Numbered from the stretch's first letter, positions 39,601 to 48,856 are shown. The stretch is DNA of 64,000 nucleotides from Dokdonia pacifica (GCF_900188275.1 NZ_FZNY01000004.1:269927-333926); one strand, 5' to 3'. A program made the numbers and translations. The notes: generated from the sequence alone by a model not told the origin.

Positions 39601-42600
39601 GCAGCTTCTGCAGTACAGTATCCGCTATTTCCTGCATCAAATTCTACATCATTTTGAAGTGTTTGCGTGCTCCAACCTGTGAGCAAACTATCATAATTGT
39701 CCGCAGAAAGGGTAACACCAAAAAACATCGCAGTCATATTGCTTACATTTTCTACATTCCAACTTCCTAAATCTTGATCAAAGCTTGTTGCTTCATTGAA
39801 CATGAATTCCATATTGACAACACTGGCTGTATTTGTTCCCCAAGCTCCAATAGGTATATTAAAAGTGGTTGCGCCAGAAAACATGCCTGCCATTAATTGT
39901 ACCGTACTCACATCCCAGTTGCTTATATCCTGATTAAATGCAGTAGCTCCTTCAAACATGTTAGTCATATCCGTCACATTTCCTAAGCGTGTTGCCCATT
40001 GATCCAGAGGTTGATTAAATGCAGTCGCATCAGAAAACATAAAAGCCATATTGCTTACATTACTTACATCCCAAGTATTGATGTCTCTATTAAAAGCAGT
40101 ACCTTCAAAAACACCAACCATATTGGTAACTGTACTTACATCCCAGTTTTCTATAGCGCCATTAAAAGCAGCGGCGCCTCTAAACATAGAAGCCATATTA
40201 TCGGCACTTCCTAAACGAGTTCCCCAAGCACTTAAATCTTGATTGAACGCAGAGGCACCATCAAACATAAAGGCAAAAACGCTTACATTGCTCACGTCCC
40301 AACTGCTGATGTCTTGATTAAAAGGTGTGTTTCTAAACATCCCATCGAGATTCTGTACATTGCTCACATCCCAGTCTCCAATATCTTGATTCATAGCAGT
40401 GGCGCCATCAAACATTCCTGCCATGCTAGTAACTTGAGATAAATCTGGGGAGTCAGGTGCGTTTATAACCAAATTGGTGCATCCTTGAAAAGCCCTTGCC
40501 ATCGAATTCCATACCGGGTCTCCCCAATTTTCTACAGTAAGGATTTTCTCGCGGTCTCCTTCATTATTAAAAAATATCGTTGAGAATGTTCCAGAAATCG
40601 TTACTGTATACGTTCCAGCTGTGGTATACGTATGAGTAATCGCTCCACTTACATTGGTGTCAGGCGTAGACATATCACCCCAATCTACGGTGTAATTGCC
40701 TCCTATGGCAGGTATCGTAATCTGGTTGTCATTAGAAGTGCCCGGATTATCGGTTTTCCAAGTGGTTATAAATTCTGACATTTCAGTAAACACTTCTATG
40801 GTATCACTGGCACTAGCAGCGCAGCCGTTAGCATCTGTAAATGTATACTCAATAATGTGTGTACCTACACCAGCTACTGCAGGATCAAAGCTATAGAGGG
40901 TTCCACTAGCTTCATTTGTTACACCGGGACCAGCGTATATACCAAAACCCACTGTTTCTGAACTTGCAGTCCCTGTACCTGATAAGAAATCTAGAAGATC
41001 TCCACCAATAGTAAAGTCAGTACCAGAGATGAAATTTATAGTTCCTGAAGCACCTATAATTGCAGTATCTGCAACGATATTTGGTGTTTGACCATTATCA
41101 AATGTTAGTGTTATAGTGTCGCCCAAAGCGGTTGCATTTACTAAATTTACTGCACTACCACTAGCTTCATTGTTTGCAGTAACGTCTGTGGATAGCATAG
41201 CTCCAGCGCCATCAAATACAATATCTCCTCCAATAAAACCTGCAAAACCAAAAACATCATAACTAATATTTAGGGTAACTGTTGTAGATGTAATACTTAC
41301 CGCTGGTGTACCGCCACTAAGACCTGTTTGTATACCTGCATCTACGGCTAGATTTGGTGGTGCTGTAAAGGCTACTGTTGGTGCAGCAAAGACTTCTATA
41401 TCATCCATCGCACTAGTTCCACTTTGTGTGTATGTTAAAGTATGAGTTCCAACTCCTGATGTTGTTGGATTAAAGCTATAGGTCATCCCGTTACCATCAT
41501 CTGTTACTCCTGGTCCTGAGTACACGCCTCCTATAGGCAAACCACCATCGAGACCATTTTGTATTGCTGTTTGCTCGCAGATATCTGCTGGAGCTGTAAA
41601 TGTGGGTGCAGAAACTTCTAAAATAACTTCTGTTGCTGTATAGTTAATATTCCAATTGTAACCAGCCGGTAAATTTGTGGTTGTAAAAGTACCAGATATT
41701 GAATTAGCTGTTAAGATGGTAAAAGTGTCTCCGACACTTGGTGTAAAGCCGTTTACTAAGCTAACATCTAGTGTGCCACTTAAAGTTGCTGCTGCTGTTA
41801 CGGTTACGGCATCAAAATTTGAAGTGCTTTCTATTTCTGTAGTTAATATTGCTGTGCTTTGGTGTGTATAACCCATATTAAACGTATACGTACCAATTGA
41901 ATTTCCTGGGCTTACCATACCTGCATTACTAAAATCACCACCATGGCTTATGTTGTCTCCTAATAAGGTTCCACCATTAATTAGAGTTCCTAAAGAAGAA
42001 GTATTTAGCGTTGCATTATTGGTAATAGCGCCTGTTGTGGAGTTTGTAAGTATCGCACCACTGCTTATAGTAAAGGTGAAGTTGTTAATATTAAGGAAAC
42101 CACTATTAGTTAATGTTCCTCCATTTGATATCGTAAAATTTCTAATACTATTTATGGTGCCATCATTGATAATCGTTCCGCCAGATTGAATAGTAAAACT
42201 GCTAGCAGGGCTAGCTATCGTTCCAGTATCGGTATTGGTTAACGTACCAAAAAAACCTGCATTAAAAAATGTAATGGAGCCAGAATTGCTAAAGTTTCCT
42301 GTTAAGTTAAGTCCTAATAGGGTTAATTGCCCGCCAAAATCATTAATGATACCGGAATTCATATTCACAAATGGAGAACTACTAGACAAATTCATTTCAC
42401 CTCCAGTTCTGTTGCGAATAACATTTTGATTGTTAAAATCACCACTACCACCACTTGAGAATAAACGATCGTTATTTATAAAACCATTATTGATGAGCAT
42501 ACCAGAATTTATAAAATTGCCGTCATTAAAAATGGTAGAATTGTTCTGGAGGGTTCCTGTTGAATTAATACGAATATTAAATAAAGGGCTTATAGTTGAA

Positions 42601-42869
42601 AAAGAAGAGGTGGTATTAATAATAAGTATCCCATCAATATCTATTCTTCCTTCAATACTAATGCCACCGCTACCATTAGGCACTGTAGCTTGAGAACCTG
42701 CCGAAATAATGGCGGTGTCACCATTAGGTATAAACAGTCCAGGATACGAAGGACTCCAATTTGCAGTATCTGTCCAGTCACCTGTTCCTGTGTAGGTGTA
42801 TGTAGTTTGTGCCTGTAGCGTATTTGTAATACTGATGATACAAATAAAAACAAGTAGTAGTTTTTTCAT
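36639..42869 (-). CDS. Giant secreted protein A: beta-helix, PKD, BspA-like repeats, HYR, T9SS type A sorting domain
   Basis: A 2,076-residue protein. The signal peptide ends at LQAQ (about 21). Residues of about 40-440 are short NSGTLTNNGT-type repeats that suggest a parallel beta-helix. A PKD-like domain (about 725-780) precedes nine or ten DUF285/BspA-like repeats (about 783-1105) of the form MFxGATAFNQDISxWDVSxV. HYR-like domains (CPTDIMVPEPANPTDCGA) follow. The final ~75 residues (LYPNPSQGQITL, GMYFMQIISQGN, KKLILR) are a T9SS type A sorting domain, so surface attachment or release is expected. Its ~480-residue C-terminal region is nearly identical to protein B. It probably acts in adhesion or matrix. 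The promoter carries TACGTA boxes. Confidence 0.9.
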   Translation of the reverse strand: MKKLLLVFICIISITNTLQAQTTYTYTGTGDWTDTANWSPSYPGLFIPNGDTAIISAGSQATVPNGSGGISIEGRIDIDGILIINTTSSFSTISPLFNIRINSTGTLQNNSTIFNDGNFINSGMLINNGFINNDRLFSSGGSGDFNNQNVIRNRTGGEMNLSSSSPFVNMNSGIINDFGGQLTLLGLNLTGNFSNSGSITFFNAGFFGTLTNTDTGTIASPASSFTIQSGGTIINDGTINSIRNFTISNGGTLTNSGFLNINNFTFTISSGAILTNSTTGAITNNATLNTSSLGTLINGGTLLGDNISHGGDFSNAGMVSPGNSIGTYTFNMGYTHQSTAILTTEIESTSNFDAVTVTAAATLSGTLDVSLVNGFTPSVGDTFTILTANSISGTFTTTNLPAGYNWNINYTATEVILEVSAPTFTAPADICEQTAIQNGLDGGLPIGGVYSGPGVTDDGNGMTYSFNPTTSGVGTHTLTYTQSGTSAMDDIEVFAAPTVAFTAPPNLAVDAGIQTGLSGGTPAVSITSTTVTLNISYDVFGFAGFIGGDIVFDGAGAMLSTDVTANNEASGSAVNLVNATALGDTITLTFDNGQTPNIVADTAIIGASGTINFISGTDFTIGGDLLDFLSGTGTASSETVGFGIYAGPGVTNEASGTLYSFDPAVAGVGTHIIEYTFTDANGCAASASDTIEVFTEMSEFITTWKTDNPGTSNDNQITIPAIGGNYTVDWGDMSTPDTNVSGAITHTYTTAGTYTVTISGTFSTIFFNNEGDREKILTVENWGDPVWNSMARAFQGCTNLVINAPDSPDLSQVTSMAGMFDGATAMNQDIGDWDVSNVQNLDGMFRNTPFNQDISSWDVSNVSVFAFMFDGASAFNQDLSAWGTRLGSADNMASMFRGAAAFNGAIENWDVSTVTNMVGVFEGTAFNRDINTWDVSNVSNMAFMFSDATAFNQPLDQWATRLGNVTDMTNMFEGATAFNQDISNWDVSTVQLMAGMFSGATTFNIPIGAWGTNTASVVNMEFMFNEATSFDQDLGSWNVENVSNMTAMFFGVTLSADNYDSLLTGWSTQTLQNDVEFDAGNSGYCTAEAARQSIIDNFNWNIIDIGPENIPPVISDCPTDIMVPEPANPTDCGAIATFTTPTAIDNCSTATITQVEGPTSGSFFPSGTTVVTFEAVDAVGNVATCSFNVIVANSTPPVAVCQPFTLQLDANGMATLNPQDVDGGSTDDCNSINLSVSPNSFSCADVGTPQMVTLTVDDGSGNIDTCTTMVTVEDSIAPTINCQDLTVDLDMSGTITLDPATVLANSATFEVVLISGNNDSNLPGSSDITVPITEDVTITFDWTYATDDGAEFDPFGYLLNGVFTELTDIAGDDFNQSGTETVMLSNGDTFGFRAFTLDNTFGPATTTITNFQPSFQGQFASANWTETLTESDGSAVINENLAVFDACGINTITMSQTTFTTADIGSNPVIYTVTDVNGNVNTCNAFVNVFSAGTSCPTTTTYTTAGGWDNGTPNATTRAIIAEDYNTSTMGLGDITACELVINSGAILTITDNNSVSVENNIIINGTLDVANTGSVVQVQEDAITINNGAIAVAKTTPILDDRNFVAMSSPVTAETRDRVYGNSRAVFSIIPSNFIPFTIDFLEFPEFEFAENFLDDNNDYLLPVTGITALPDAGIGQLIFPQPEPNVGDGSYTLTYTQSPMNPGTLNSGTITVPINYNGPATTNNYNLLGNPYASAIDVTAFINANDAVNEVYYWDHITNPTSELPGFGTSNFSMNDISIRNAMMGIAAVNGGTEPGQFMASGQGFGIKADQAEMVAGTPVVFTNSIRVTGNNDGFRNSETSADIDKLWLNLTTTAFDEAIAQTGIGFTPEATPSIDKGYDSPRVGTFLSLFTRVDSGELLGIQAREAFEADMEIALGFSTSIEAETPYTISIGNLEGIAIENASVFIIDHLLNTIINLNEQSYTFTAQKGLHTDRFTIVFQDRDVLSADEESFRESVISLYPNPSQGQITLAYAGPSTLENAIITDVNGKIIKRIDLQNFDQIQTIDLNNLARGMYFMQIISQGNTVTKKLILR
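36876..36889. repeat. Iterated palindrome, coding (SFRES frame)
   Basis: Perfect copy just before the sorting domain of protein A (residues ESFRES near 1993). The paralogous position in protein B also has it. Confidence 0.95.
37018..37463 (-). repeat. 446-bp tract identical to secreted protein B
   Basis: Base-for-base identical by eye to 43941-44386 (offset 6,923), while flanking sequence differs at many synonymous sites. This is a signature of recent gene conversion. Confidence 0.88.
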
Positions 42870-42894
42870 AACAATAGGGATGTTAGTTTAGGAT

Positions 42895-42962
42895 GTAAAA
42901 GTAGGCGTAAGAGTTTTCTTTACCTATACGTACCTCCTGCAAAAAATACGTAGGGGTACGTA
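42895..42962 (-). promoter_or_regulatory. TACGTA-box promoter of secreted protein A
   Basis: Boxes start at 42927, 42947 and 42957. The -7-like TACTTTTAC lies at 42895-42903, 23 nt from the proximal box and 25 bp before the ATG. It is nearly identical to the promoter of protein B over about 95 bp. Confidence 0.8.
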
Positions 42963-43107
42963 GTATAGAATGAAGATTGTAGATTTCTGATTTTAGATTT
43001 TTGAAGTGAAAAAAGTAAGGAGATTGAGTGATTTTCGCTTAAAGCGAAAATAGTATCGAAATGACTGGTTATGAAATTGAATTTGAAAAAGAAAGTGAAT
43101 AAAGCAA

Positions 43108-43222
43108 CTTAATACGTCATTCTGAATTCATTTCAGAATCTCATCACACTAGTTGTCAAATTTATGGGGTCTTGAAATGCTGAAACAAGTGCAGCACAAG
43201 TAAGTTCAAGATGACGTATTAA
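43108..43222. repeat. REP/MITE-like dispersed element, copy 2
   Basis: The ends TAATACGTCATTCTGAA and TTCAAGATGACGTATTA form terminal inverted repeats. Internal hairpins include TTCTGAATTCATTTCAGAA and GCTG...CAGC. Confidence 0.8.
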
Positions 43223-43255
43223 TTAACCTCTAATTCTACATTACAAAATGATAAT

Positions 43256-43302
43256 AAAATATAGAGTAATGTTCTATTGATAGAGTGTTATTCTATTTAT
43301 GG
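43256..43302. repeat. Relic of a regulator-2-type terminator
   Basis: The sequence AAAATATAGAGTAATGTTCTATTGATAGAG... aligns with the terminator stem at 49232-49274 after regulator 2, but no regulator gene lies beside it. It marks the boundary of the duplicated cassette. Confidence 0.65.
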
Positions 43303-43330
43303 TTTTACGAAAAGGGATCACATTATGTTT

Positions 43331-43400
43331 GTCTCTTCGAGCGTAGTCGAGGAGTTTTAGGTATGTATTTTTGCGAGCTCTCGACTGCGCTCGAGATGAC
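43331..43400. repeat. Second REP-type inverted repeat
   Basis: CTTCGAGCGTAGTCGAGGAG and CTCGACTGCGCTCGAGATGA pair imperfectly across a ~30-bp spacer. A further CTGCC/GGCAG hairpin lies at 43423-43436. Confidence 0.7.
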
Positions 43401-43465
43401 AAGTTGAGATTCCCTCCCCTATCTGCCGATAGGCAGGTTCGCGGGATTGAAGAGAATATAAAATC

Positions 43466-43496
43466 AAAAAAGACCGAACTTGCGTTCAGTCTTTTT
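43466..43496 (-). terminator. Terminator of secreted protein B
   Basis: AAAAAGAC-GAAC pairs with GTTC-AGTCTTTTT with one mismatch and a 4-nt loop. It lies directly downstream of the TGGGGG-loop element. Confidence 0.8.
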
Positions 43497-43499
43497 GGT

Positions 43500-43538
43500 A
43501 AAATGGTATAGCGATCCCCCAATCCATATTCCATTTTA
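43500..43538 (-). ncRNA. 3'-UTR TGGGGG-loop element, secreted protein B
   Basis: AAAATGG (43500-43506) and CCATTTTA (43531-43538) enclose GATCCCCCAATC. It lies 23 bp after the stop of gene B. Confidence 0.65.
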
Positions 43539-43561
43539 AGGTTGTGCGTATACGCTTCTTA

Positions 43562-46500
43562 TTATCGTAAGATCAGTTTTTTAACAATAGTATTTCCTTG
43601 CGATATGATCTGCATAAAATACATTCCTCTCGCAAGCGCACTTAAGTCCATTGTTTGTGATTTATTGAAGTTACTTAGATCAATGCGTTTGATGATTTTT
43701 CCATTCACATCAGTAATTGCCGCATTTTCTAGTGTTGAAGATCCAGTATATGCCAGTGTCACTTGACCCTGTGATGGGTTAGGATACAAGCTAATTCTGC
43801 TTTCGCGAAAGCTTTCTTCGTCTGCATTCAATACCTCACGATCTTGGAAAACCATCGTGAACCTATCTGTATGTAATCCTTTCTGAGCCGTAAATGTATA
43901 GGGCTGTTCGCTTAGGTTAACAATCGTATCTGACGCATGGTCAATGATAAAAACAGATGCATTTTCTATGGCGATTCCTTCAAGATTTCCAATGCTTATG
44001 GTGTACGGAGTTTCGGCTTCGATAGACGTTGAGAAGCCAAGCGCAATTTCCATGTCAGCTTCAAAAGCTTCTCTTGCCTGAATACCTAAAAGTTCTCCAG
44101 AATCTACCCTTGTAAATAGAGACAAGAAGGTTCCCACTCGCGGACTATCATAGCCTTTGTCAATAGAAGGTGTTGCCTCAGGTGTAAATCCAATACCTGT
44201 TTGAGCAATGGCTTCGTCAAAAGCGGTAGTGGTCAAGTTGAGCCATAGCTTATCAATATCAGCACTAGTTTCACTATTTCTAAACCCATCATTATTTCCA
44301 GTAACACGGATGCTATTGGTAAATACCACAGGCGTTCCAGCGACCATTTCTGCCTGGTCTGCTTTAATTCCAAACCCTTGTCCAGAGGACATAAATTGTC
44401 CTGGAGGTGTTCCACCATTCACGGCAGCAATACCCATCATGGCATTACGTATCGAAATATCATTCATAGAAAAATTACTCGTTCCAAAACCAGGAAGCTC
44501 TGATGTAGGATTGGTAATATGATCCCAATAGTACACTTCATTTACAGCATCATTGGCATTTATAAAAGCAGTCACATCAATTGCGGAAGCATAGGGATTT
44601 CCTAACAGATTATAGTTGTTGATTGTTGCTGGACCATTGTAATTGATCGGTACCGATATGGTTCCTGAGTTTAGTGTTCCAGGATTCATAGGACTTTGTG
44701 TGTAGGTGAGGGTATAGGCGCCATCTCCTACATTAGGTTCCGGTTGTGGGAAGATCAATTGTCCAATACCTGCTGCGGGTGTTGCAGTGCTTCCAGTTGC
44801 AGGCAATAAATAATCATTATTATCATCTAAGAAGTTTTCTGCAAACTCAAATTCTGGGAATTCAAGGAAGTCAATTGTAAAAGGTATAAAGTTACTTGGG
44901 ATGATACTAAAAACTGCTCTAGAATTTCCATAGACTCTGTCTCTAGCTTCGGCAGTAACCGGACTACTCATGGCGACAAAGTTACGATCATCCAGGGTTG
45001 GGGTAGTTTTCGCGACAGCTATAGATCCATTATTGATAGTAATAGCATTCTCATCTACTTGTACGACACTTCCAGTGTTGGCTACATCAAGTGTTCCGTT
45101 TATAGTGATATTATTTTCTACGCTTATAAAATTGCCATCTGCAACAGTAAGTATAGCTCCTGTATTTATAATCAATTCGCAGGCGGTGATATCTCCTTCA
45201 ATAGCTGTTGAATAATTTCCATTTATAATAGCTCTTGTAGTTGCGTTTGGAGTTCCATTATCCCAGCCTCCAGCAATGGTATAAGTGGTGGTTGAGGTAC
45301 AAAGGTCAACAAATACTTCCATGGTATCACTAGCAGTAACAGCACAGCCATTATCGTCTGTAAAGGTATATGTAATCGTATGTGTACCTGCACCCGCAAC
45401 TGCTGGATCAAAACTATACAGGGTTCCACTAGCCTCATTTGTTACACCGGGACCAGCGTATATACCAGAACCCATTGTTGCTGTACTTGCAGTCCCTGTG
45501 CCCGAAAAGAAATCAAAAACATCTCCATCAATAACCAAGTTAGAACCTGAGAACGTTAAATTTCCTGATGCTCCTATAATAGGGGCATCTGCAACAATGG
45601 TACCTGTTGAACCATTGCCAAAATCTAACGTTATTGTAGCGTCCAAAGCAGTTGCATCTACTAAATTTGTGATACTGCCATTACCATCATTGTCTGCAGT
45701 AACGTCTGTGGATACCATAGTCCCGGAGCTGTTAAATACGATATTTCCTCCTATAAAGCTTGGAAAGCCACCTACTTCATAATTAATAAATATTGCAACT
45801 GTTGTAGATAGTATACTTACCGCTGGAGTTCCTCCATTTAAATCTGTTTGTATGCCTGCATCTAGAGGTAGATTTTCTGGAGCTGTAAAGTCTACTTCTG
45901 GTAATGCAAAAACTTCTATGGTGTCTGAAGCAGTCATAACACACTCAGTGTCAAAAGGATTTGTAAACGTATAGACTAAGGTGTGAATTCCAATACCAGC
46001 TATCATTGGATCAAAACTATACGTTATTCCATCGCCCGTATCAGTAACTCCAGGACCTGAATAGACACCACCTTCAAATAACCCACCACTTATACCTGTT
46101 TGTACAGCTGTATTTACGCATGTATCATCTGGTGCAGTAAATGTTACTGGAGTATTACAATTAACTAGAATTGTTAGCGTAACACTAGTAGGTTGATAAT
46201 CGATTTCCCAGGTAAGGATATTAGATAGCGGGAAGTTTGCAGTGTCAAAAGTTCCAGAAATGCTGTTTGCTGTTAGAATTGTAAAAGTATCTCCTAATTC
46301 TGGGAGATAATTTGGAGAAAGAGTCACTGTAAGATTACCTGCTAATTGTGCTATACCATTTACAGTTACTTGATCATAACCTATTCCTGGTGTAGAAGCA
46401 TCATCTATTTCAATAAGTAAACTCGCATTATTTTGATTCGTAAAATCATTATCAAAGTTATAAATCCCTACGGTATTATCTATACTTCCAGGTGCTAGTA

Positions 46501-48856
46501 TACCGTCATTTGTTACAGCACCAGTATGTGAATTATTGATTCCAGAAAGCGTTGAGTTTTCATCATTAGAGAAAGTTCCAGTATTTGTAAAATCACCATT
46601 GTTTTCATAAATAGCACCAAATATATTTTCAAAGCTATTATTGTTTGTGATTAACCCTTGATTCACTAGAATAGCATTATCAAACTCTTCTCCGTTTTGT
46701 AGTAGTGAATTAATAGTAATAATTCCCGTAGCTGTATTATTGAGGATGCCCACATTTTCACCATCCCCTTCTAATAGATTGAGGTTTCCATTATTAATAA
46801 ACTCACCATCGCCAGCATTAATAAATGGAGTGGGTGAGTTCGTCGTATTTGCTCTTTGGATAGTAATAGTCCCATCATTTTGAAATGAGAAACCACTATT
46901 AGGAATATTGGATAGTTGATCACCAGTCATACTAATGGTTCCAGAAGCCGTATTGATGATATCTCCTCTATTTGTTAGGCTTGCTCTTGTTTCTATACTG
47001 ATACTCGTATTATTTATTATACTGGCACTGGTTCCTGGACTACCACCATCAGAAAAATTTTCTATGAAACCATTATTCTCAGCTCGTATCAGCCCATTAT
47101 TTGTAACAATTCCAAGTTGATTCCTAAAAATCCCTGAATTTTGAGAATTAAAAAAGTCGCCTCGTATTAATAGCTCTCCTCCTGCATTAATATCTATTGT
47201 GCCTCCCAAATTTTGTAATATTCCAAAATTAACCGACAGTGCGCCAAAAGTATCAATGGTTATATTTCCTTCAGGTTGGTTTGTTAATCTAGAAAATGAT
47301 GCTTGCTCTATAAAAAGTCTACCAGCACCAGTTTCAGAAATACCCGTAAGAAGTATCGAGCCCGTATTGTTTAAAACTGTTCTTCTCAAGTTGAAACTCG
47401 CATTGTTTATCATAATACTCCCACTGTTTTCTATGTTAGATACACCTGTGGGACTGGTTCTTATTATTATTCCATCATTGAGCACTTCTATGTTGCCTTG
47501 ATTTATAATATCTCCATCATTAATCAAAAATGAGTTATTAGTAATTGTGGCCATTGGATTATTATTAATAGTTCCATTATTTTCAATAATAAAGTCATTA
47601 ACGATGGTTCCATTATTCGTAAAATCTATACCATTTATATTCATTCTTCCACTTGCAGTAGGCACTGAAGGGACATCGTCATTAGTTAGCGTACCATTAT
47701 TGGTAAATACACCTACAGAATTAAGGGTGCCATTATTTATGAAACTTGAATTGTTGATAACTGTTCCATTAACTTCATTATCTAATATTCCAAAACCAAC
47801 GACCGACATAGTTGCGTTATTGGTGATAGTGCCTTCATTAGTAAAAACCCGTGTAGTATTAAGCAAGGCATTGTCTTGAAGGAGTATGCTTCCTGCATTA
47901 GTGTTTGTAAAAGCATTAGTATTATTTTCAAATGTCGCTCCATTAAAAGTTATGGTAAGTACCCCATTATTAGTAAAGCTACTGCCAGGTGCATTCGTAA
48001 AAGTGACAGGATTGAATATATCTACTTGACGTGGTCTCATTAGTATACTGGCGCCAGCGTTATTAATAAATGTACCCGTATTTGTAGCTGTAATAGAACT
48101 TTCATAAGCCTGAGGAGAAGCATCAAAGCTATCAAAATTTAATGCTCCAGAATTTGTAAAACTACCAGAATTTGAAAAGGTAGCAATACCTTGCTCAGTT
48201 AATCCAACAGCTGGTGAACTAGATGGTCTAACAGATAAACTCCCAGCATTAATGAAAGTACCCATATTTTCAAAGTTATGAATCCTTCCTATTTGACCCT
48301 GATTGTCAATAAAACCTTCATTTATTATCTGATAATTGATAAATTTTTCATCTGCGACAAGCCTACCCCCATTTATAATGTTCAGTTCACCTGATTCTGT
48401 ATTTATAAAAAATATTGCATCGAAAAGAAATTGTGATCGAGTAATCGTTCCCCCATCGATATTGACAGTTCCTATATTAACGATTCGATTCATTATATGT
48501 CCAGAAGCAAATTGACTATAAGCCAATGACCCGGTTATATTCATTGTTCCAAAAACAGTTATAGCTCCAACAATAAGAGGTAAAGAAGTAGCTTCAGTCG
48601 TTGGTAAACTCATAGTGCCATCAATTTGTAAGGTTCCTATTATAATAAGTTGAAACGAATCATAATTGATTGAACTTCCGCTTGGTATGATAACGGTTTG
48701 ACCAGGATAAATCATGTCACCAGGTGAGACTCCACCTACCCAACTAGCATTATCAAACCACGAGCTGTGATTTCCTGGATTTACAGTAAATGTTTGAGCT
48801 GTTAGGTTGTTTACCATAAAGATAAGACCGATAATAATAAGTAGTAGTTTTTTCAT
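43562..48856 (-). CDS. Giant secreted protein B: beta-helix repeats and T9SS type A sorting domain
   Basis: A 1,764-residue paralogue of protein A. A signal peptide ending at LTAQ is followed by about 800 residues of N- and T-rich repeats (FTNNGTITNN, ENNGDFTNTGTF), typical of a beta-helix adhesin. Two SGGxxxGGVYSGPGVTD-type domains and the domain with STTVAIFINYEVGGFPSFIGG are shared with A. B lacks the BspA-like and HYR block. The last 75 residues are a type A sorting domain (ISLYPNPSQGQVTL, KKLILR). The promoter, 3' element and C-terminal third match A, so the pair arose by tandem duplication and domain shuffling. Confidence 0.9.
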   Translation of the reverse strand: MKKLLLIIIGLIFMVNNLTAQTFTVNPGNHSSWFDNASWVGGVSPGDMIYPGQTVIIPSGSSINYDSFQLIIIGTLQIDGTMSLPTTEATSLPLIVGAITVFGTMNITGSLAYSQFASGHIMNRIVNIGTVNIDGGTITRSQFLFDAIFFINTESGELNIINGGRLVADEKFINYQIINEGFIDNQGQIGRIHNFENMGTFINAGSLSVRPSSSPAVGLTEQGIATFSNSGSFTNSGALNFDSFDASPQAYESSITATNTGTFINNAGASILMRPRQVDIFNPVTFTNAPGSSFTNNGVLTITFNGATFENNTNAFTNTNAGSILLQDNALLNTTRVFTNEGTITNNATMSVVGFGILDNEVNGTVINNSSFINNGTLNSVGVFTNNGTLTNDDVPSVPTASGRMNINGIDFTNNGTIVNDFIIENNGTINNNPMATITNNSFLINDGDIINQGNIEVLNDGIIIRTSPTGVSNIENSGSIMINNASFNLRRTVLNNTGSILLTGISETGAGRLFIEQASFSRLTNQPEGNITIDTFGALSVNFGILQNLGGTIDINAGGELLIRGDFFNSQNSGIFRNQLGIVTNNGLIRAENNGFIENFSDGGSPGTSASIINNTSISIETRASLTNRGDIINTASGTISMTGDQLSNIPNSGFSFQNDGTITIQRANTTNSPTPFINAGDGEFINNGNLNLLEGDGENVGILNNTATGIITINSLLQNGEEFDNAILVNQGLITNNNSFENIFGAIYENNGDFTNTGTFSNDENSTLSGINNSHTGAVTNDGILAPGSIDNTVGIYNFDNDFTNQNNASLLIEIDDASTPGIGYDQVTVNGIAQLAGNLTVTLSPNYLPELGDTFTILTANSISGTFDTANFPLSNILTWEIDYQPTSVTLTILVNCNTPVTFTAPDDTCVNTAVQTGISGGLFEGGVYSGPGVTDTGDGITYSFDPMIAGIGIHTLVYTFTNPFDTECVMTASDTIEVFALPEVDFTAPENLPLDAGIQTDLNGGTPAVSILSTTVAIFINYEVGGFPSFIGGNIVFNSSGTMVSTDVTADNDGNGSITNLVDATALDATITLDFGNGSTGTIVADAPIIGASGNLTFSGSNLVIDGDVFDFFSGTGTASTATMGSGIYAGPGVTNEASGTLYSFDPAVAGAGTHTITYTFTDDNGCAVTASDTMEVFVDLCTSTTTYTIAGGWDNGTPNATTRAIINGNYSTAIEGDITACELIINTGAILTVADGNFISVENNITINGTLDVANTGSVVQVDENAITINNGSIAVAKTTPTLDDRNFVAMSSPVTAEARDRVYGNSRAVFSIIPSNFIPFTIDFLEFPEFEFAENFLDDNNDYLLPATGSTATPAAGIGQLIFPQPEPNVGDGAYTLTYTQSPMNPGTLNSGTISVPINYNGPATINNYNLLGNPYASAIDVTAFINANDAVNEVYYWDHITNPTSELPGFGTSNFSMNDISIRNAMMGIAAVNGGTPPGQFMSSGQGFGIKADQAEMVAGTPVVFTNSIRVTGNNDGFRNSETSADIDKLWLNLTTTAFDEAIAQTGIGFTPEATPSIDKGYDSPRVGTFLSLFTRVDSGELLGIQAREAFEADMEIALGFSTSIEAETPYTISIGNLEGIAIENASVFIIDHASDTIVNLSEQPYTFTAQKGLHTDRFTMVFQDREVLNADEESFRESRISLYPNPSQGQVTLAYTGSSTLENAAITDVNGKIIKRIDLSNFNKSQTMDLSALARGMYFMQIISQGNTIVKKLILR
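43799..43812. repeat. Iterated palindrome, coding (SFRES frame)
   Basis: Perfect copy in protein B at the position equivalent to 36876 in protein A. Confidence 0.95.
43941..44386 (-). repeat. 446-bp tract identical to secreted protein A
   Basis: Partner of 37018-37463. It encodes part of the shared region before the sorting domain. Confidence 0.88.

Larger units (their letters stand above)
42870..43561. other. 692-bp region between secreted proteins A and B
   Basis: No gene is seen. It holds the promoter of A, a perfect ATTTTCGCTT/AAGCGAAAAT hairpin (43031-43051), a dispersed repeat (43108-43222), a hairpin homologous to the regulator 2 terminator (43256-43302), a second repeat type (43331-43400), and the terminator and 3' element of B. 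Its right-to-left order parallels 48857-49276. Confidence 0.8.

Noticed and set aside
39021-42693. Several plus-strand open frames opposite secreted protein A
   Set aside because: Val/Ile/Pro-rich translations mirror Asn/Thr/Gly-rich coding sequence. No start signals.
43031-43051. Hairpin ATTTTCGCTT/AAGCGAAAAT as another copy of the iterated palindrome
   Set aside because: The half-sites are arranged differently (TTTCGC outward and no TCGCGA centre), so it was kept as a separate hairpin.
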